A stretch of DNA of 64,000 bases, taken from JAPPLB01 sp965208945 (lineage in GTDB: Bacteria; Acidobacteriota; Terriglobia; Bryobacterales; UBA6623). Every line of letters starts with the position of its first letter. The stretch's first letter is position 1. A program made the translations under genes and the position numbers. The stretch spans positions 2,418,001 to 2,482,000 of the forward strand of contig OZ242366.1 in NCBI GenBank assembly GCA_965208945.1. The letters run 5' to 3'. The notes under the pieces were generated by a model. The model was given only the letters and a program-made list of their open reading frames with translations. It did not search any database and was not told the DNA's origin. Positions 31,863-39,663 of the stretch are shown piece after piece.

Positions 31863-32987
31863 CTGGTGATAGTATCTGAAGACGTGCGGACGACAACCGG
31901 CCAAAGCGTCTGGCGAACCGAGGGGTTCGATCGTGCGGGCATGGTGGTCTCGATCAGTTGCGGCCTGCATTGCGCCTTGACCCCCTTGTTGGCTGGATTC
32001 GCCGCAACGTCGAGCCTCGGATGGGTGTTCGGCGAAACGACCGAGTTGTGGCTGCTCGGTGGCGCTGTCGCTATCGGCCTGCTGAGCTTGTGCCTCGGCT
32101 ACTGGCTGCATCATCGGCGCAATCGTTGCTTCGGCTGGTTCTTCGCCGGCGTGACGCTGCTGCTGTTCGCCAAGCTCGGACCTGCCGGAGAAGGCCTGGA
32201 GCCGTGGGCCGTGGGCGCCGGAGCGATCGCGATCGCCATGGCCCACGCCGTCAACATCCGGCTCTGCCGCAGTTGCGCCGATTGCCCGCCGGAGCGTGCC
32301 GAAGACGTTTGATCCGCCGCGCCACGCCGCCGATCCTCTTCTGCTCTCTTCAACCGGGCTGGGGCTCTGCCCTGATTCACTGCTCGCTCGAAGTGTCGGA
32401 TTCGGCCGAGTCCTGCTGCGAACTCTGCCACTTGAGCGCCGCGACAGCGCTCCTAACGGGGCGGCTTGAGCTAGGTGCACCCGGGCAAGCACCGACCTAT
32501 CGCCCTGCGCCGAGGCGTACAGCTCCGCCGGCAGCGCCGGGCACGTCCCGTCTTCCGACGCCTCCAGCCGCAACTCCTGCCGCCAGCTCACCATCCACAT
32601 CGCCACGCCCGTCTTGTCGATCGCCCGCGAGTAGAGATTCGCGGCGCGCAGGCCCGTCGCTTCTCCGATGCAGCTCAGCCCCCAGCGCGCCCGAGGGATG
32701 TACAGCAGCAGCCAGTCCACCAGCGCCCGCGCCGCCTCGCCGCGCCCCAGCCCCGGCGCATCCCGCGTCACCACGAACGCCGCAAGCTGCTGCTCGCAGT
32801 CCGTCCACCTCACCCCCGGCGTCCCCAGCCACGCCACCAGCACCGCCGGCGTCGCCACCACCCAGCGCTTGACCTCCTCCGCGTCCCAGAGCCCGTCGTG
32901 CACCGCGCACGTCTTCAGCCCGTCGAGCTGCGCGCGCAGGTCCGCCGCAATCGCCTCCAGCAGTCCCTGAGCGCTCGGTCCAGGCAT
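31812..32987 (-). CDS. Phage tail-associated protein, Mu gp37-like, with read-through 3' end
   Basis: The open frame is 391 codons, but only the first ~175 residues look like a protein: MPGPSAQGLLEAIAADLRAQ, then LVAWLGTPGVRWTDCEQQLA ... LYSRAIDKTGVAMWMVSWRQ. This resembles the Mu gp37/DUF1834 group of phage tail-assembly proteins. After about 32475 it merely reads through sequence antisense to the Cys-rich/MerC pair, so the original stop has been lost at the junction. It is an isolated prophage remnant, as are the fragments at 34919, 36170 and 37620. The family assignment is tentative. Confidence 0.5.
   Translation of the reverse strand: MPGPSAQGLLEAIAADLRAQLDGLKTCAVHDGLWDAEEVKRWVVATPAVLVAWLGTPGVRWTDCEQQLAAFVVTRDAPGLGRGEAARALVDWLLLYIPRARWGLSCIGEATGLRAANLYSRAIDKTGVAMWMVSWRQELRLEASEDGTCPALPAELYASAQGDRSVLARVHLAQAAPLGALSRRSSGRVRSRTRPNPTLRASSESGQSPSPVEESRRGSAAWRGGSNVFGTLRRAIGATAAEPDVDGVGHGDRDRSGAHGPRLQAFSGRSELGEQQQRHAGEEPAEATIAPMMQPVAEAQAQQADSDSATEQPQLGRFAEHPSEARRCGESSQQGGQGAMQAATDRDHHARTIEPLGSPDALAGCRPHVFRYYHQPAFLTTRRSKHAIKRP
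31884..32312 (+). CDS. MerC-domain membrane protein, copy 2
   Basis: A 142-aa paralogue of the protein at 10462: the shared core reads DRAGMVVSISCGLHCALTPLL, and both end with NIRLC..C..C (LCRSCADCPPERAEDV). Three to four hydrophobic helices. The start is uncertain because the upstream MITE-A ends only 20 bp away; GTG at 31884 or 31866 are candidates and no clear RBS is seen. The stop overlaps the TTG of a Cys-rich reading frame. The pair duplicates the 10.5-kb module. Metal specificity is unproven. Confidence 0.78.
   Translation: MRTTTGQSVWRTEGFDRAGMVVSISCGLHCALTPLLAGFAATSSLGWVFGETTELWLLGGAVAIGLLSLCLGYWLHHRRNRCFGWFFAGVTLLLFAKLGPAGEGLEPWAVGAGAIAIAMAHAVNIRLCRSCADCPPERAEDV
32309..32475 (+). 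pseudogene. Small Cys-rich CCELCHL-motif protein, copy 2 (3' end eroded)
   Basis: From a TTG overlapping the MerC-like stop, the frame encodes IRRATPPILFCSLQPGWGSA and then IHCSLEVSDSAESCCELCHLS. This aligns with the exported peptide at 10857 over the metal-binding-like core. The signal peptide is poorer than in copy 1. The natural end is lost: the frame stays open into DNA antisense to a phage-like gene, up to 32872. The 3' end given is where the resemblance stops. Probably a truncated gene. Confidence 0.55.
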
Positions 32988-33087
32988 GGCCCGCTACCCG
33001 GCGGCCCCCAGCAGGCCCCATCCATGCGCGGAAAATCCCGGCGGCCCCATCTCCAACACGCTAGAGTGCAAGCCTGGCCCTTGCCAA

Positions 33088-33105
33088 GGCTGACAAATGT
33101 CAGCC
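33088..33105. promoter_or_regulatory. Perfect inverted repeat GGCTGACA-AA-TGTCAGCC
   Basis: Eight-base arms with a two-base spacer. It lies about 100 bp upstream of the phage-like gene (minus strand) and about 200 bp upstream of the SIR2 gene. The shape fits a dimeric repressor operator. Apart from this, 32988-33300 shows nothing I can assign. Confidence 0.45.
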
Positions 33106-33300
33106 ACTCAACGTATGAACTAGCCGAGAGCGACACCGTCAGGCCTTGCTGTTACATCAGGCTCGGCTGTCGCGAAAGGGGTCCAGCGCGCCCCTAAAAT
33201 GAGGGTTCGATCAAGAGGGCTTGCGGTCGTGCTTCGATCGGCGTCACGGGCACCGATCACAAACCTGCAAAGTAGCTGTAACGCCAGTAGGGAAACCAGA

Positions 33301-34248
33301 GTGATAACTACACCCACGACCTTCGTCGTTGGCGCCGGGGCGAGTACAGAATATGGGCTGCCAACATCCGCCGATCTTCGGGAGGAGGCACATAATCTAC
33401 GGCATTGGAACCCAGTAGCCTATCAGCTGATCCTCGCAGCCAAACTCTGCACAAACGAGCAACTGAACACGGTGCTTGATGACCTCCGCACTCAGGGCAC
33501 CAGCTCGATTGACGAGTTCATGTTCGCCCGTCAGAACGATCCGCTTGCCATGACGGTCGGACGGGCTTTGATTGCTCTGCTATTGGGTCGCAAACTCGTT
33601 GAGTTGAACTCACCAAATTCACTGGGCGCTGGACAGACGGACTGGCTCGGGTACATCATCAACAAGATGCAATCCGGGGCCCCGGATTGCAAAGCGTTTG
33701 TAGAGGGAAACACCCAGGTCAGATTCGTTACATTCAACTTTGACTCCATTATCGAAGATCGCCTCGAGAAGGCGATCCGAAATCTCTACCGTCCTACAGA
33801 AGCTCACTTGCACGAAGCCGTCAACGCCATTCATCGACAGATCATCCACGTGCACGGTCGGCTACCACGCCCGCCAGAGCATGAGTTCAGGGCTGATCAC
33901 AGCTGGTTAGACTGGCTCCAGTCTGCCCAATCAAAGATTCGTGTTGTCATGGACCAGATTGACCCCGAAATACTGTCTGCCGCCCGGCAAGCTGTGAGAC
34001 GCTCTCATATCTTGTGCTTCCTCGGGTTCGCCTATGCCAGCGACAATCTGAAAAAACTGGGCCTCCCCGAGGTTTTCCACGTCGGGGCAGACGGTGAATG
34101 GGTGAATCGGAATGTCTTCGGCACTGTATTCCGCATGGGCAAAGGCGAGATAGCGTCGGTAATGGACAAGTTGGTTGGCGCTGAACTTGGTGATGGAACT
34201 GAGCGCTGCTTGGGCTTTCTCCGTGATCATCACATCTTTAGGGGTTAG
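33301..34248 (+). CDS. Stand-alone SIR2-like domain protein (putative defence NADase)
   Basis: A 315-aa protein; GTG at 33301 chosen because the SIR2 core begins immediately (TTFVVGAGASTEYGLP, residues 5-20). The catalytic signature of SIR2_2-type proteins is present: the GAGAS nucleotide loop, TFNFD near residue 146 and the His of IIHVHGRL near residue 186. A second nucleotide-contact strand is seen in ILCFLGFAYASDN. SIR2 domains in prokaryotic defence systems (Thoeris, DSR, Sir2-HerA) deplete NAD+. No partner such as HerA, Argonaute or TIR is adjacent, so it may be a single-gene system. The neighbours are an SRAP and an Mrr protein. Confidence 0.82.
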   Translation: MITTPTTFVVGAGASTEYGLPTSADLREEAHNLRHWNPVAYQLILAAKLCTNEQLNTVLDDLRTQGTSSIDEFMFARQNDPLAMTVGRALIALLLGRKLVELNSPNSLGAGQTDWLGYIINKMQSGAPDCKAFVEGNTQVRFVTFNFDSIIEDRLEKAIRNLYRPTEAHLHEAVNAIHRQIIHVHGRLPRPPEHEFRADHSWLDWLQSAQSKIRVVMDQIDPEILSAARQAVRRSHILCFLGFAYASDNLKKLGLPEVFHVGADGEWVNRNVFGTVFRMGKGEIASVMDKLVGAELGDGTERCLGFLRDHHIFRG

Positions 34249-34253
34249 CCACG

Positions 34254-34952
34254 ATGTGCGGCCGTTTCACCCAGCAGTTGCCCACCGAGCAGATTTGCGA
34301 CGTCTACAGCGTGCGGGGAACGCCGCAGCAGGCGCATCGACGCGCTCGCTACAACGGTGCGCCCGGACAGGGCTTCGCCGCCTGCCGCGTCGATGACGAC
34401 TCCACCCGCGCGATCGCCCGGCTCCGCTGGGGGTTGGTTCCCCCCTGGGCGCGAGACGCCAAGATTGCCAGCCGCCTCATCAATGCCCGCTCGGAGACCG
34501 TCCACAGCAAGCCCTCCTTCCGCGCCGCCTTCCGTTCACGCCGCTGCCTGATTCCGGCCGATGGCTGGTTCGAGTGGCGGCAAACCGGAAGCGGCAAGCA
34601 GCCTTACTTCCTGACCCCGGCGGAGGGCTCCCCGCTGTCCTTTGCCGCCCTGTGGGAGCGCTGGGACCCCGGCGGCGAACCGCTCGAAACCTTCACCATC
34701 ATTACGACAGCCGCCTCCCCCGAGCTCGAAGACATCCACCATCGACAGCCGGCCATCATCGAGCCCCGATGGTTCAGCATGTGGCTCGACCCCATGACGC
34801 CCCACCCGGTTCTGCTCGACCTCGTGCGTGAACCCTACTGCGGCCCCTTCGAAAAACGCCCCGTCAGCACCAGGGTCAACAGCGTCCGCAACGACGATCC
34901 GGAGATCCTGCTCCCCATCACTGAATCTGCTGCTCCAGCCAGTCGTCGATGA
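34254..34952 (+). CDS. SRAP-domain protein (HMCES/YedK family)
   Basis: A 232-aa protein with the invariant catalytic MCGRF start (Cys2, which forms a thiazolidine link to abasic sites in single-stranded DNA), NARSE near residue 78, and the HHRQPAII motif near residue 162 (usually HxRMP), which supplies the active-site His. It shields abasic sites and prevents strand breaks. It starts five bases after the SIR2 gene and is probably co-transcribed. The last codons run into a phage-derived fragment on the other strand. Confidence 0.9.
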   Translation: MCGRFTQQLPTEQICDVYSVRGTPQQAHRRARYNGAPGQGFAACRVDDDSTRAIARLRWGLVPPWARDAKIASRLINARSETVHSKPSFRAAFRSRRCLIPADGWFEWRQTGSGKQPYFLTPAEGSPLSFAALWERWDPGGEPLETFTIITTAASPELEDIHHRQPAIIEPRWFSMWLDPMTPHPVLLDLVREPYCGPFEKRPVSTRVNSVRNDDPEILLPITESAAPASRR

Positions 34953-35038
34953 TCACGTCGAGATCCGCCACGTCGGCAGCCGACATTCCAAGATACGGAC
35001 GCGCCGGCAGACCCAGCCGACCCATAGGCCATTTTGAA
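34919..35038 (-). pseudogene. 3' end of a phage virion-morphogenesis-like gene, remnant 1
   Basis: The minus-strand frame reads GLPARPYLGMSAADVADLDV then IIDDWLEQQIQ and a stop. This resembles the C-terminus of Mu gpG/Phage_tail_S-type proteins (..PARPFLGLS..D...I..). Only the end of the gene is present. Similar ends recur at 36170 and 37620. Confidence 0.45.
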
Positions 35039-35106
35039 TCGATTCGGGGTCATGCTTGTACCGAATGTATGATGGAAAAGAAACGCTAAGGTATCATCCA
35101 CAAGCA

Positions 35107-35973
35107 ATGCCGTCGACACCCGATATGAAAAAGGAACAGCTTCCCACATACGAGGACTTGCTATGGCCAACTCTCAGAGCTCTAGTTGTTCGAGGCGGAT
35201 CCGCATCAATCCACGAGCTTTCAGAACATATTGCTAGCGAACTTGCTCTGTCTGATGAAATTCTCGACTTACCCCACAAAAACGGTCCCAATTCAGAAGT
35301 CGACTATCGCGCCGCATGGGCACGCACTCACCTAAAGTACATTGGTGCAGCGGATAACACATCACGAGGTGTTTGGACGATTACAGCTGTCGGGCGCGGT
35401 GTCCACTCGGAAAAGCAACTTCGAGAGGAGGTCCAACAGTCCCGGAAAAAAAGAGCCCAAGAGCGACGCAATCGCAAATCAGTTCCAGGCGACGATGAGG
35501 AATTACGAGAAGACCAAGGTTGGGTGGATGCTCTGCTTCAAATCATCCGTCGCATGAAGCCGGACGCCTTCGAGCGTCTTTGTCAGCGCATCCTTAGGGA
35601 ATCCGGATTTACGAAAGTCGAAGTGACAGGCCGTTCTGGGGACGGAGGGATTGATGGAGCTGGCGTATTGCGAGTGAATTTGATCTCGTTTCATGTCCGC
35701 TTTCAGTGCAAGCGCTACACCGGCTCAGTTGGCGCACGAGAGATTCGAGACTTTAGGGGTGCAATGGTCGGTCGAGCTGACAAGGGCCTCTTCATCACGA
35801 CAGGCCGGTTTACCAAGGACGCAGAGCATGAGGCCGTGAGAGACGGTGCTCCAGCGATTGATCTCATCGGCGGAATTGAACTCTGCAACCTTCTGCAAAG
35901 TCTCGACCTGGGCGTGAGCACCGAGACTGTCAAAGTCATCAAGCCAAAACCCGAATTCTTTGAAGGTTTGTGA
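35107..35973 (+). CDS. Mrr-type restriction endonuclease
   Basis: A 288-aa protein with an Mrr_N winged-helix domain (residues 5-110; LPTYEDLLWPTLRALVVRGG) and a C-terminal Mrr_cat nuclease: the FERLCQRILRESGF helix, then GDGGIDGAG and FQCKRY near residues 180-202, the PD-(D/E)xK catalytic elements, with QCK carrying the Lys. Mrr enzymes cut modified (often methylated) DNA without a partner methylase. Base composition is AT-richer than the neighbours, suggesting transfer. Start ATG at 35107; 35065 and 35125 are alternatives. Confidence 0.9.
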   Translation: MPSTPDMKKEQLPTYEDLLWPTLRALVVRGGSASIHELSEHIASELALSDEILDLPHKNGPNSEVDYRAAWARTHLKYIGAADNTSRGVWTITAVGRGVHSEKQLREEVQQSRKKRAQERRNRKSVPGDDEELREDQGWVDALLQIIRRMKPDAFERLCQRILRESGFTKVEVTGRSGDGGIDGAGVLRVNLISFHVRFQCKRYTGSVGAREIRDFRGAMVGRADKGLFITTGRFTKDAEHEAVRDGAPAIDLIGGIELCNLLQSLDLGVSTETVKVIKPKPEFFEGL

Positions 35974-36169
35974 CACACAACCGTCAGGGTGGGAACTGTG
36001 AGAGAACGGCCTTCTCTCAAGTTGCTGTCTTGTATCGCGATCTCAACTTCTACAGTCTCAGTCCGTTGCAGCTAGCCAGGAAAGTAGCCTGTCCCTCAGC
36101 CCCCACTACCCCGCCACCGCCCGCCGCAACCTCGACAACAACCCCTCGTCGTGGGGATATCAGATGAAT

Positions 36170-36260
36170 TGGGTGGTCCCCACCAGCCAGTCGTCGATGA
36201 TCGCGTCGAGATCGGCCTCGTCCTCGGCCGACAGCCCCAACATCTTGTAGCTGCGCAACC
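36170..36260 (-). pseudogene. 3' end of a phage virion-morphogenesis-like gene, remnant 2
   Basis: The minus strand reads MLGLSAEDEADLDAIIDDWL then VGTTQFI and a stop. It is related to remnants 1 and 3. The rest of 35974-36393 has only a twice-occurring short block (CGCMRCCTCGACAACAA-like, 36121 and 36302) and nothing else I can assign. Confidence 0.45.
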
Positions 36261-36393
36261 CTCCGCATACCTACATCTTGGGGCTTGAGATGGCGCGTCG
36301 CAGCCTCGACAACAAACCTCATGGAAACAATCCAGACTGTGTGAAAACTGGGATCAAAGTGGATTCTCAGGCTGGTGCTACCATGACCTTGCC

Positions 36394-37305
36394 ATGAGGT
36401 ATCCCGCGAGGAACAGAACCAGCAGAAGTCTTTGCAGGAAGATCATGGCCGCCGGGCTGGCGGCCCTGCTGCTCGTGGCTGGCCTCCCGTCCCCGGCGGC
36501 GGCCCAGAGCTGCCAGGGTTGGAATACAGCGAAGTTTTTCGAGACCGCCACGGCGGACGAGGTGAGGGCCTGTCTCAGCGCCGGGGAGGATCCGAACAAG
36601 CCGGACACGCAAGCACTCACCGCCCTGCATCGGGCAGCGCGGGACACTTCCGATCCGGCCGTGATCGAGGCGTTGCTGGATGCGGGCGCCAATCCAAGGG
36701 TGTACAGCATAGCCGGCCGGTTGCCCTGGGATTTTGCGCGGAAGAACAAACAGATCAAAGGCTCGGCTGCCTATCAGCGGCTCTTGATCATGTTGGCGAA
36801 GATGGCGGACTGGTCTCGAGTGCAAGCCGTAGCTCGCGATACCAAGACCGTGGTGCATCAGTATCGGGATGCAGTCCCTCAAGGGAGCTGGAAGATCAAG
36901 GGCCGCTTCGAATCGGCCACGGCCAACTCCATGACGGTGAGGCTCAAGGACGGGCAGACACACACCCTGCCAAAGACGGCCGTGCAAAAGGTTCGGATTC
37001 CCCGCCCGTTCAAGAAACGATGGCCAGGGTGGACCACCCTGGCGATTACCATGTTGGCTGCGCAAGCAATACCTCGTCTCACTTCACGTATCGGTGGATC
37101 CAGCGAGGAGCAAAGCGGGCAAATTACCGGGTTGTACATATGGCTTGTTGCCCCGGCAACAGTTATTGCTTTCTTAAACTCGAGAATGGGTCCGATTTAC
37201 AACGTTCCGCCCAAGCACCGGATGCTGCTGCAAGGAGACCAGCAGTCCGGTAACCAGGGCAACGCTTCCGAGAAACAGGAACAACCGGGAAGCCCTACCG
37301 GCTGA
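36394..37305 (+). CDS. Exported ankyrin-repeat protein
   Basis: A 303-aa protein with a signal peptide (MAAGLAALLLVAGLPSPAAAQS). The better-supported start may be the ATG at 36445, preceded by GCAGGAAG; the longer form from 36394 adds 17 basic residues. Residues about 40-130 contain two to three ankyrin units (TALHRAARDTSDPAVIEALL, DAGANPRVYSIAGRLPWDFA). A small SH3/Sm-like strand segment follows (GRFESATANSMTVRLKDGQT), then two hydrophobic segments. Function unknown; periplasmic or membrane-anchored. Confidence 0.75.
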   Translation: MRYPARNRTSRSLCRKIMAAGLAALLLVAGLPSPAAAQSCQGWNTAKFFETATADEVRACLSAGEDPNKPDTQALTALHRAARDTSDPAVIEALLDAGANPRVYSIAGRLPWDFARKNKQIKGSAAYQRLLIMLAKMADWSRVQAVARDTKTVVHQYRDAVPQGSWKIKGRFESATANSMTVRLKDGQTHTLPKTAVQKVRIPRPFKKRWPGWTTLAITMLAAQAIPRLTSRIGGSSEEQSGQITGLYIWLVAPATVIAFLNSRMGPIYNVPPKHRMLLQGDQQSGNQGNASEKQEQPGSPTG

Positions 37306-37416
37306 CGCGCAGCTCCAGCCATCCTCCCTCAGCACCGGAGCCGAGCGGGGTGCCACCTATCTCTGAGATATTGCGCAAAACCGATCCTTTCTACAATGTC
37401 GTAGCGAACCAGCTAG

Positions 37417-37593
37417 CCTGCATTTCTCACCACGTGGCGAGGCGAAGTGCGTGAGAGGGCTGTCAGGACGAGGCGCGAGCCGCTTGGCGCGCGCAGGCGT
37501 ACTTGAACAGTACGTTGAGCACGGCAAGCAAGCGTAACGAAGTCGTGGCGCCCCTATGGCGTGCTTCGACCGTCGGGTGGTGAGAAATGCAGG
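37417..37593. mobile_element. MITE-A copy 17 (177 bp)
   Basis: Complete ends and a perfect CTAG duplication (37413-37416, 37594-37597). Confidence 0.93.
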
Positions 37594-37619
37594 CTAGATC
37601 ATGAGCTCAAGTCGCCGCC

Positions 37620-37740
37620 CATCACTCGATCAACCCCTCCAGCCCAGGCGTCGATGATCGTGTCGATACCCCCTCGTCCCTGGCTGACAGCCCCAGATAC
37701 GACAGCCCCGGCCGCCCCGTGCCGTCGGTCAGATGCAACG
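37620..37740 (-). pseudogene. 3' end of a phage virion-morphogenesis-like gene, remnant 3 (frameshifted)
   Basis: The minus strand reads GRPGLSYLGLSARDEG, then, after a frameshift, DTIIDAWAG. It shows the same C-terminal pattern as remnants 1 and 2. It lies just downstream of the IS630 helix-turn-helix fragment. Confidence 0.4.
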
Positions 37741-37965
37741 GTATGCCAAGCGCGGCATGCGCCCGGCGCGCCCGGCGCGGCGCAAACCAGCGCTGCCCCG
37801 ACGGCGATACTCCCCCACCCAGCGGCTCACACTCTGCTGTGCCGCTTTCACCTGCCGCGCCGCTGCCGATTGACTCCAGCCTTGCTCCACCACCAGCCGC
37901 ACGGCCTCTCGCCGCCGCTGCTCCAAAGCCTCGAAGTCTCGTCGTACTCCTCTCGGATTCCCCAT
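37729..37965 (-). pseudogene. Truncated IS630-type helix-turn-helix ORF
   Basis: 78 aa starting MGNPRGVRRDFEALEQRRRE, with the HTH core VEQGWSQSAAARQVKAAQQS and VSRWVGEYRRRGSAGLRR, typical of the N-terminal DNA-binding part of IS630-family transposases. The DDE domain is absent and the 3' end runs into phage-like sequence. It differs from the intact IS630 at 17787. Confidence 0.65.
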
Positions 37966-38099
37966 GTCTAGTAAGACGAGAAAAAGCCCCTTCTTAGATT
38001 ATGCGGAACTCAATAGATGCTGCTAACTACTAAAAGGCGTCATAATATTTTGCGGGCCTCAATAAGACTCTCTCGGAAGCGCCCGATCGAAATCCTTGA

Positions 38100-38250
38100 T
38101 CAGGCCTTTCCCCGACGAATTTCTACGGTCCTTCCCGAGCAACGATCGGTTGTGCAACACTCCAGCATCCGCCCACGCTTCACGGTTCGCGGACAACAAC
38201 TGGCCTTCTCCTCGCAACGGTATCAGACGTGCATGGCGCACGTCATTGCA
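38100..38250. repeat. Repeat C, copy 2
   Basis: Diverged copy of the 6770-6905 block ('acgatcggttgtgcaacact' ... 'gcatggcgcacgtcattgc'). Here the serine-recombinase fragment lies to its right, opposite to the first locus. The AT-rich stretch 37980-38090 holds nothing else I recognise. Confidence 0.5.
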
Positions 38251-38315
38251 CCGCCGCAGGGCCGCCCCGCGCCCTCGCTTCGTCCGTTCAACAATAACCG
38301 ATCTCTCCAACTCGG
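38243..38315 (-). pseudogene. Second serine-recombinase fragment
   Basis: The minus strand encodes ELERSVIVERTKRGRGAALRR, nearly the same as the fragment at 6650-6765. No other recombinase sequence is nearby. Confidence 0.55.
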
Positions 38316-38449
38316 CGATGCCGGCCGGACACGATCAACAACCTTTTTTCAGGCTGCAAGAAGGGCCTTTCGGCTCTCTGACGCAGATGTGACGCATGGT
38401 CCGAAGCATGGAGCCAAAGCGGTCCGTTTAGCTATGATTGGGAAATCAC

Positions 38450-39193
38450 ATGGCGAAGCCGAGGCCCCTCAAACGCCCTCCCATCGTTGAAGCTCTTGTC
38501 GATCTGCAAGCATCGGTCCCTGGCGATCCTGAGATGTTCAAGGCTCTCGCCGATGAGTTGAAGGATGAGTTCCCGATCAAGAAGCAGCGGCGCGACTTCG
38601 AGGCGAAGATCGAGATCAAAGACGGCAAGGTCGTGCAGCAGCGCGTCGATGATGCGACCTTTGGAGGTATTCGGGTAGAGAATGTGGATCAGACGATCTA
38701 CGTGCAGTTCCGACCCAATGGTTTCACCCTGAACAATCTGAAGGTCTACATGGGTGGTGACCAGTTCATCGAAAAGGCAATGGCGCTTTGGGAGATGTTG
38801 GTCGAACGCGCAAAGCCTGAGATTGTGTCACGGGTAGCGCTGCGCTACACCAACCGATTGGAACTGCCCCTCACTCAAGGCGATGAGTTCACTCGATATC
38901 TCACTTCCTCCCCGGAGTTACCCGAAGGCGCGCCCCAACAGGTCAGTCAGTTTCTTTCGCGCATTGTGGGACACGATGCACAACGACAGGCATCGGCGGT
39001 CGTAATCCAGCAGCTCAAGGAGCAGCAACCAGGGAAATCGATTGTAGTCACGGTTGACGTAGATGTATTTCGGACAGGGCACTTTCCTGTCGATTCCACT
39101 GCGCTGAGGGAGGTCTTGGGTTCGCTTAGAATGTTGAAGAATGAGACGTTCTTCTCGCTGCTCACGGAAGAAACGGTCAGTTTATACGAATGA
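38450..39193 (+). CDS. TIGR04255 family protein (first gene of a three-gene module)
   Basis: A 247-aa protein starting MAKPRPLKRPPIVEALVDLQ, the opening typical of the TIGR04255 family (PPI-EA-ID), which is sporadically distributed and of unknown function. The middle has RVALRYTNRLELPL, the most conserved family segment, and a C-terminal beta/helix region (TVDVDVFRTGHFPVDS...LRMLKNETFFSLLTEE). No catalytic motif is seen. Its stop overlaps the next start (ATGA), and a third gene overlaps the second. The setting beside Mrr and SIR2 genes suggests an accessory or defence-related role, unproven. Confidence 0.82.
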   Translation: MAKPRPLKRPPIVEALVDLQASVPGDPEMFKALADELKDEFPIKKQRRDFEAKIEIKDGKVVQQRVDDATFGGIRVENVDQTIYVQFRPNGFTLNNLKVYMGGDQFIEKAMALWEMLVERAKPEIVSRVALRYTNRLELPLTQGDEFTRYLTSSPELPEGAPQQVSQFLSRIVGHDAQRQASAVVIQQLKEQQPGKSIVVTVDVDVFRTGHFPVDSTALREVLGSLRMLKNETFFSLLTEETVSLYE

Positions 39194-39663
39194 CTTACGC
39201 TGCTACCCTACCGTGGCCTACCCACCTTCCCGAAGATCGATCACTGGGGACAGTGGCGGAAGACCTTCGGGAGTCGTTATACGAGGCCGCTGCGCCTGCG
39301 AGTGACGACCGAGGGGGTGAGATTTTCTCCCGCCTTGCTGATGCCCTCAAGCAAGCCGAAGTCAGCGATGGGACAACCGTTTCGTACAGAGCCTTCATCA
39401 AGACTTGGGATTTCATGATGTCCCTTCCCACTGAACTGCCACTACCTGCCGTTGTCGTCGAGTCGGAGGACGAGATCGGGTTGGATTGGGATGAAGACCA
39501 TCAGCGAGTGGTAAGCCTTACCATTGACGACTCTGACCAGATCGGCTTCTCGGCACTGTTCGGACGGGAGCCTCATTACGGGAGGGTCGATTCCATTGAT
39601 GGACTTCCTGAGACGCTTCGTTACGTTCTGGCGCGGCTTTATCCGTCAACACGACTCGATTAA
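39190..39663 (+). CDS. Hypothetical acidic protein (second gene of TIGR04255 module)
   Basis: A 157-aa acidic protein (many Asp/Glu, e.g. VVVESEDEIGLDWDEDHQRV) with no signal peptide or membrane segment. The N-terminal half is helical; the C-terminal half is beta-rich with FSALFGREPHYGRVDSIDGL. The start overlaps the TIGR04255 stop by four bases, and the end overlaps the next gene by 65 bases, so all three are almost certainly co-expressed. Family not recognised. Confidence 0.75.
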   Translation: MTYAATLPWPTHLPEDRSLGTVAEDLRESLYEAAAPASDDRGGEIFSRLADALKQAEVSDGTTVSYRAFIKTWDFMMSLPTELPLPAVVVESEDEIGLDWDEDHQRVVSLTIDDSDQIGFSALFGREPHYGRVDSIDGLPETLRYVLARLYPSTRLD

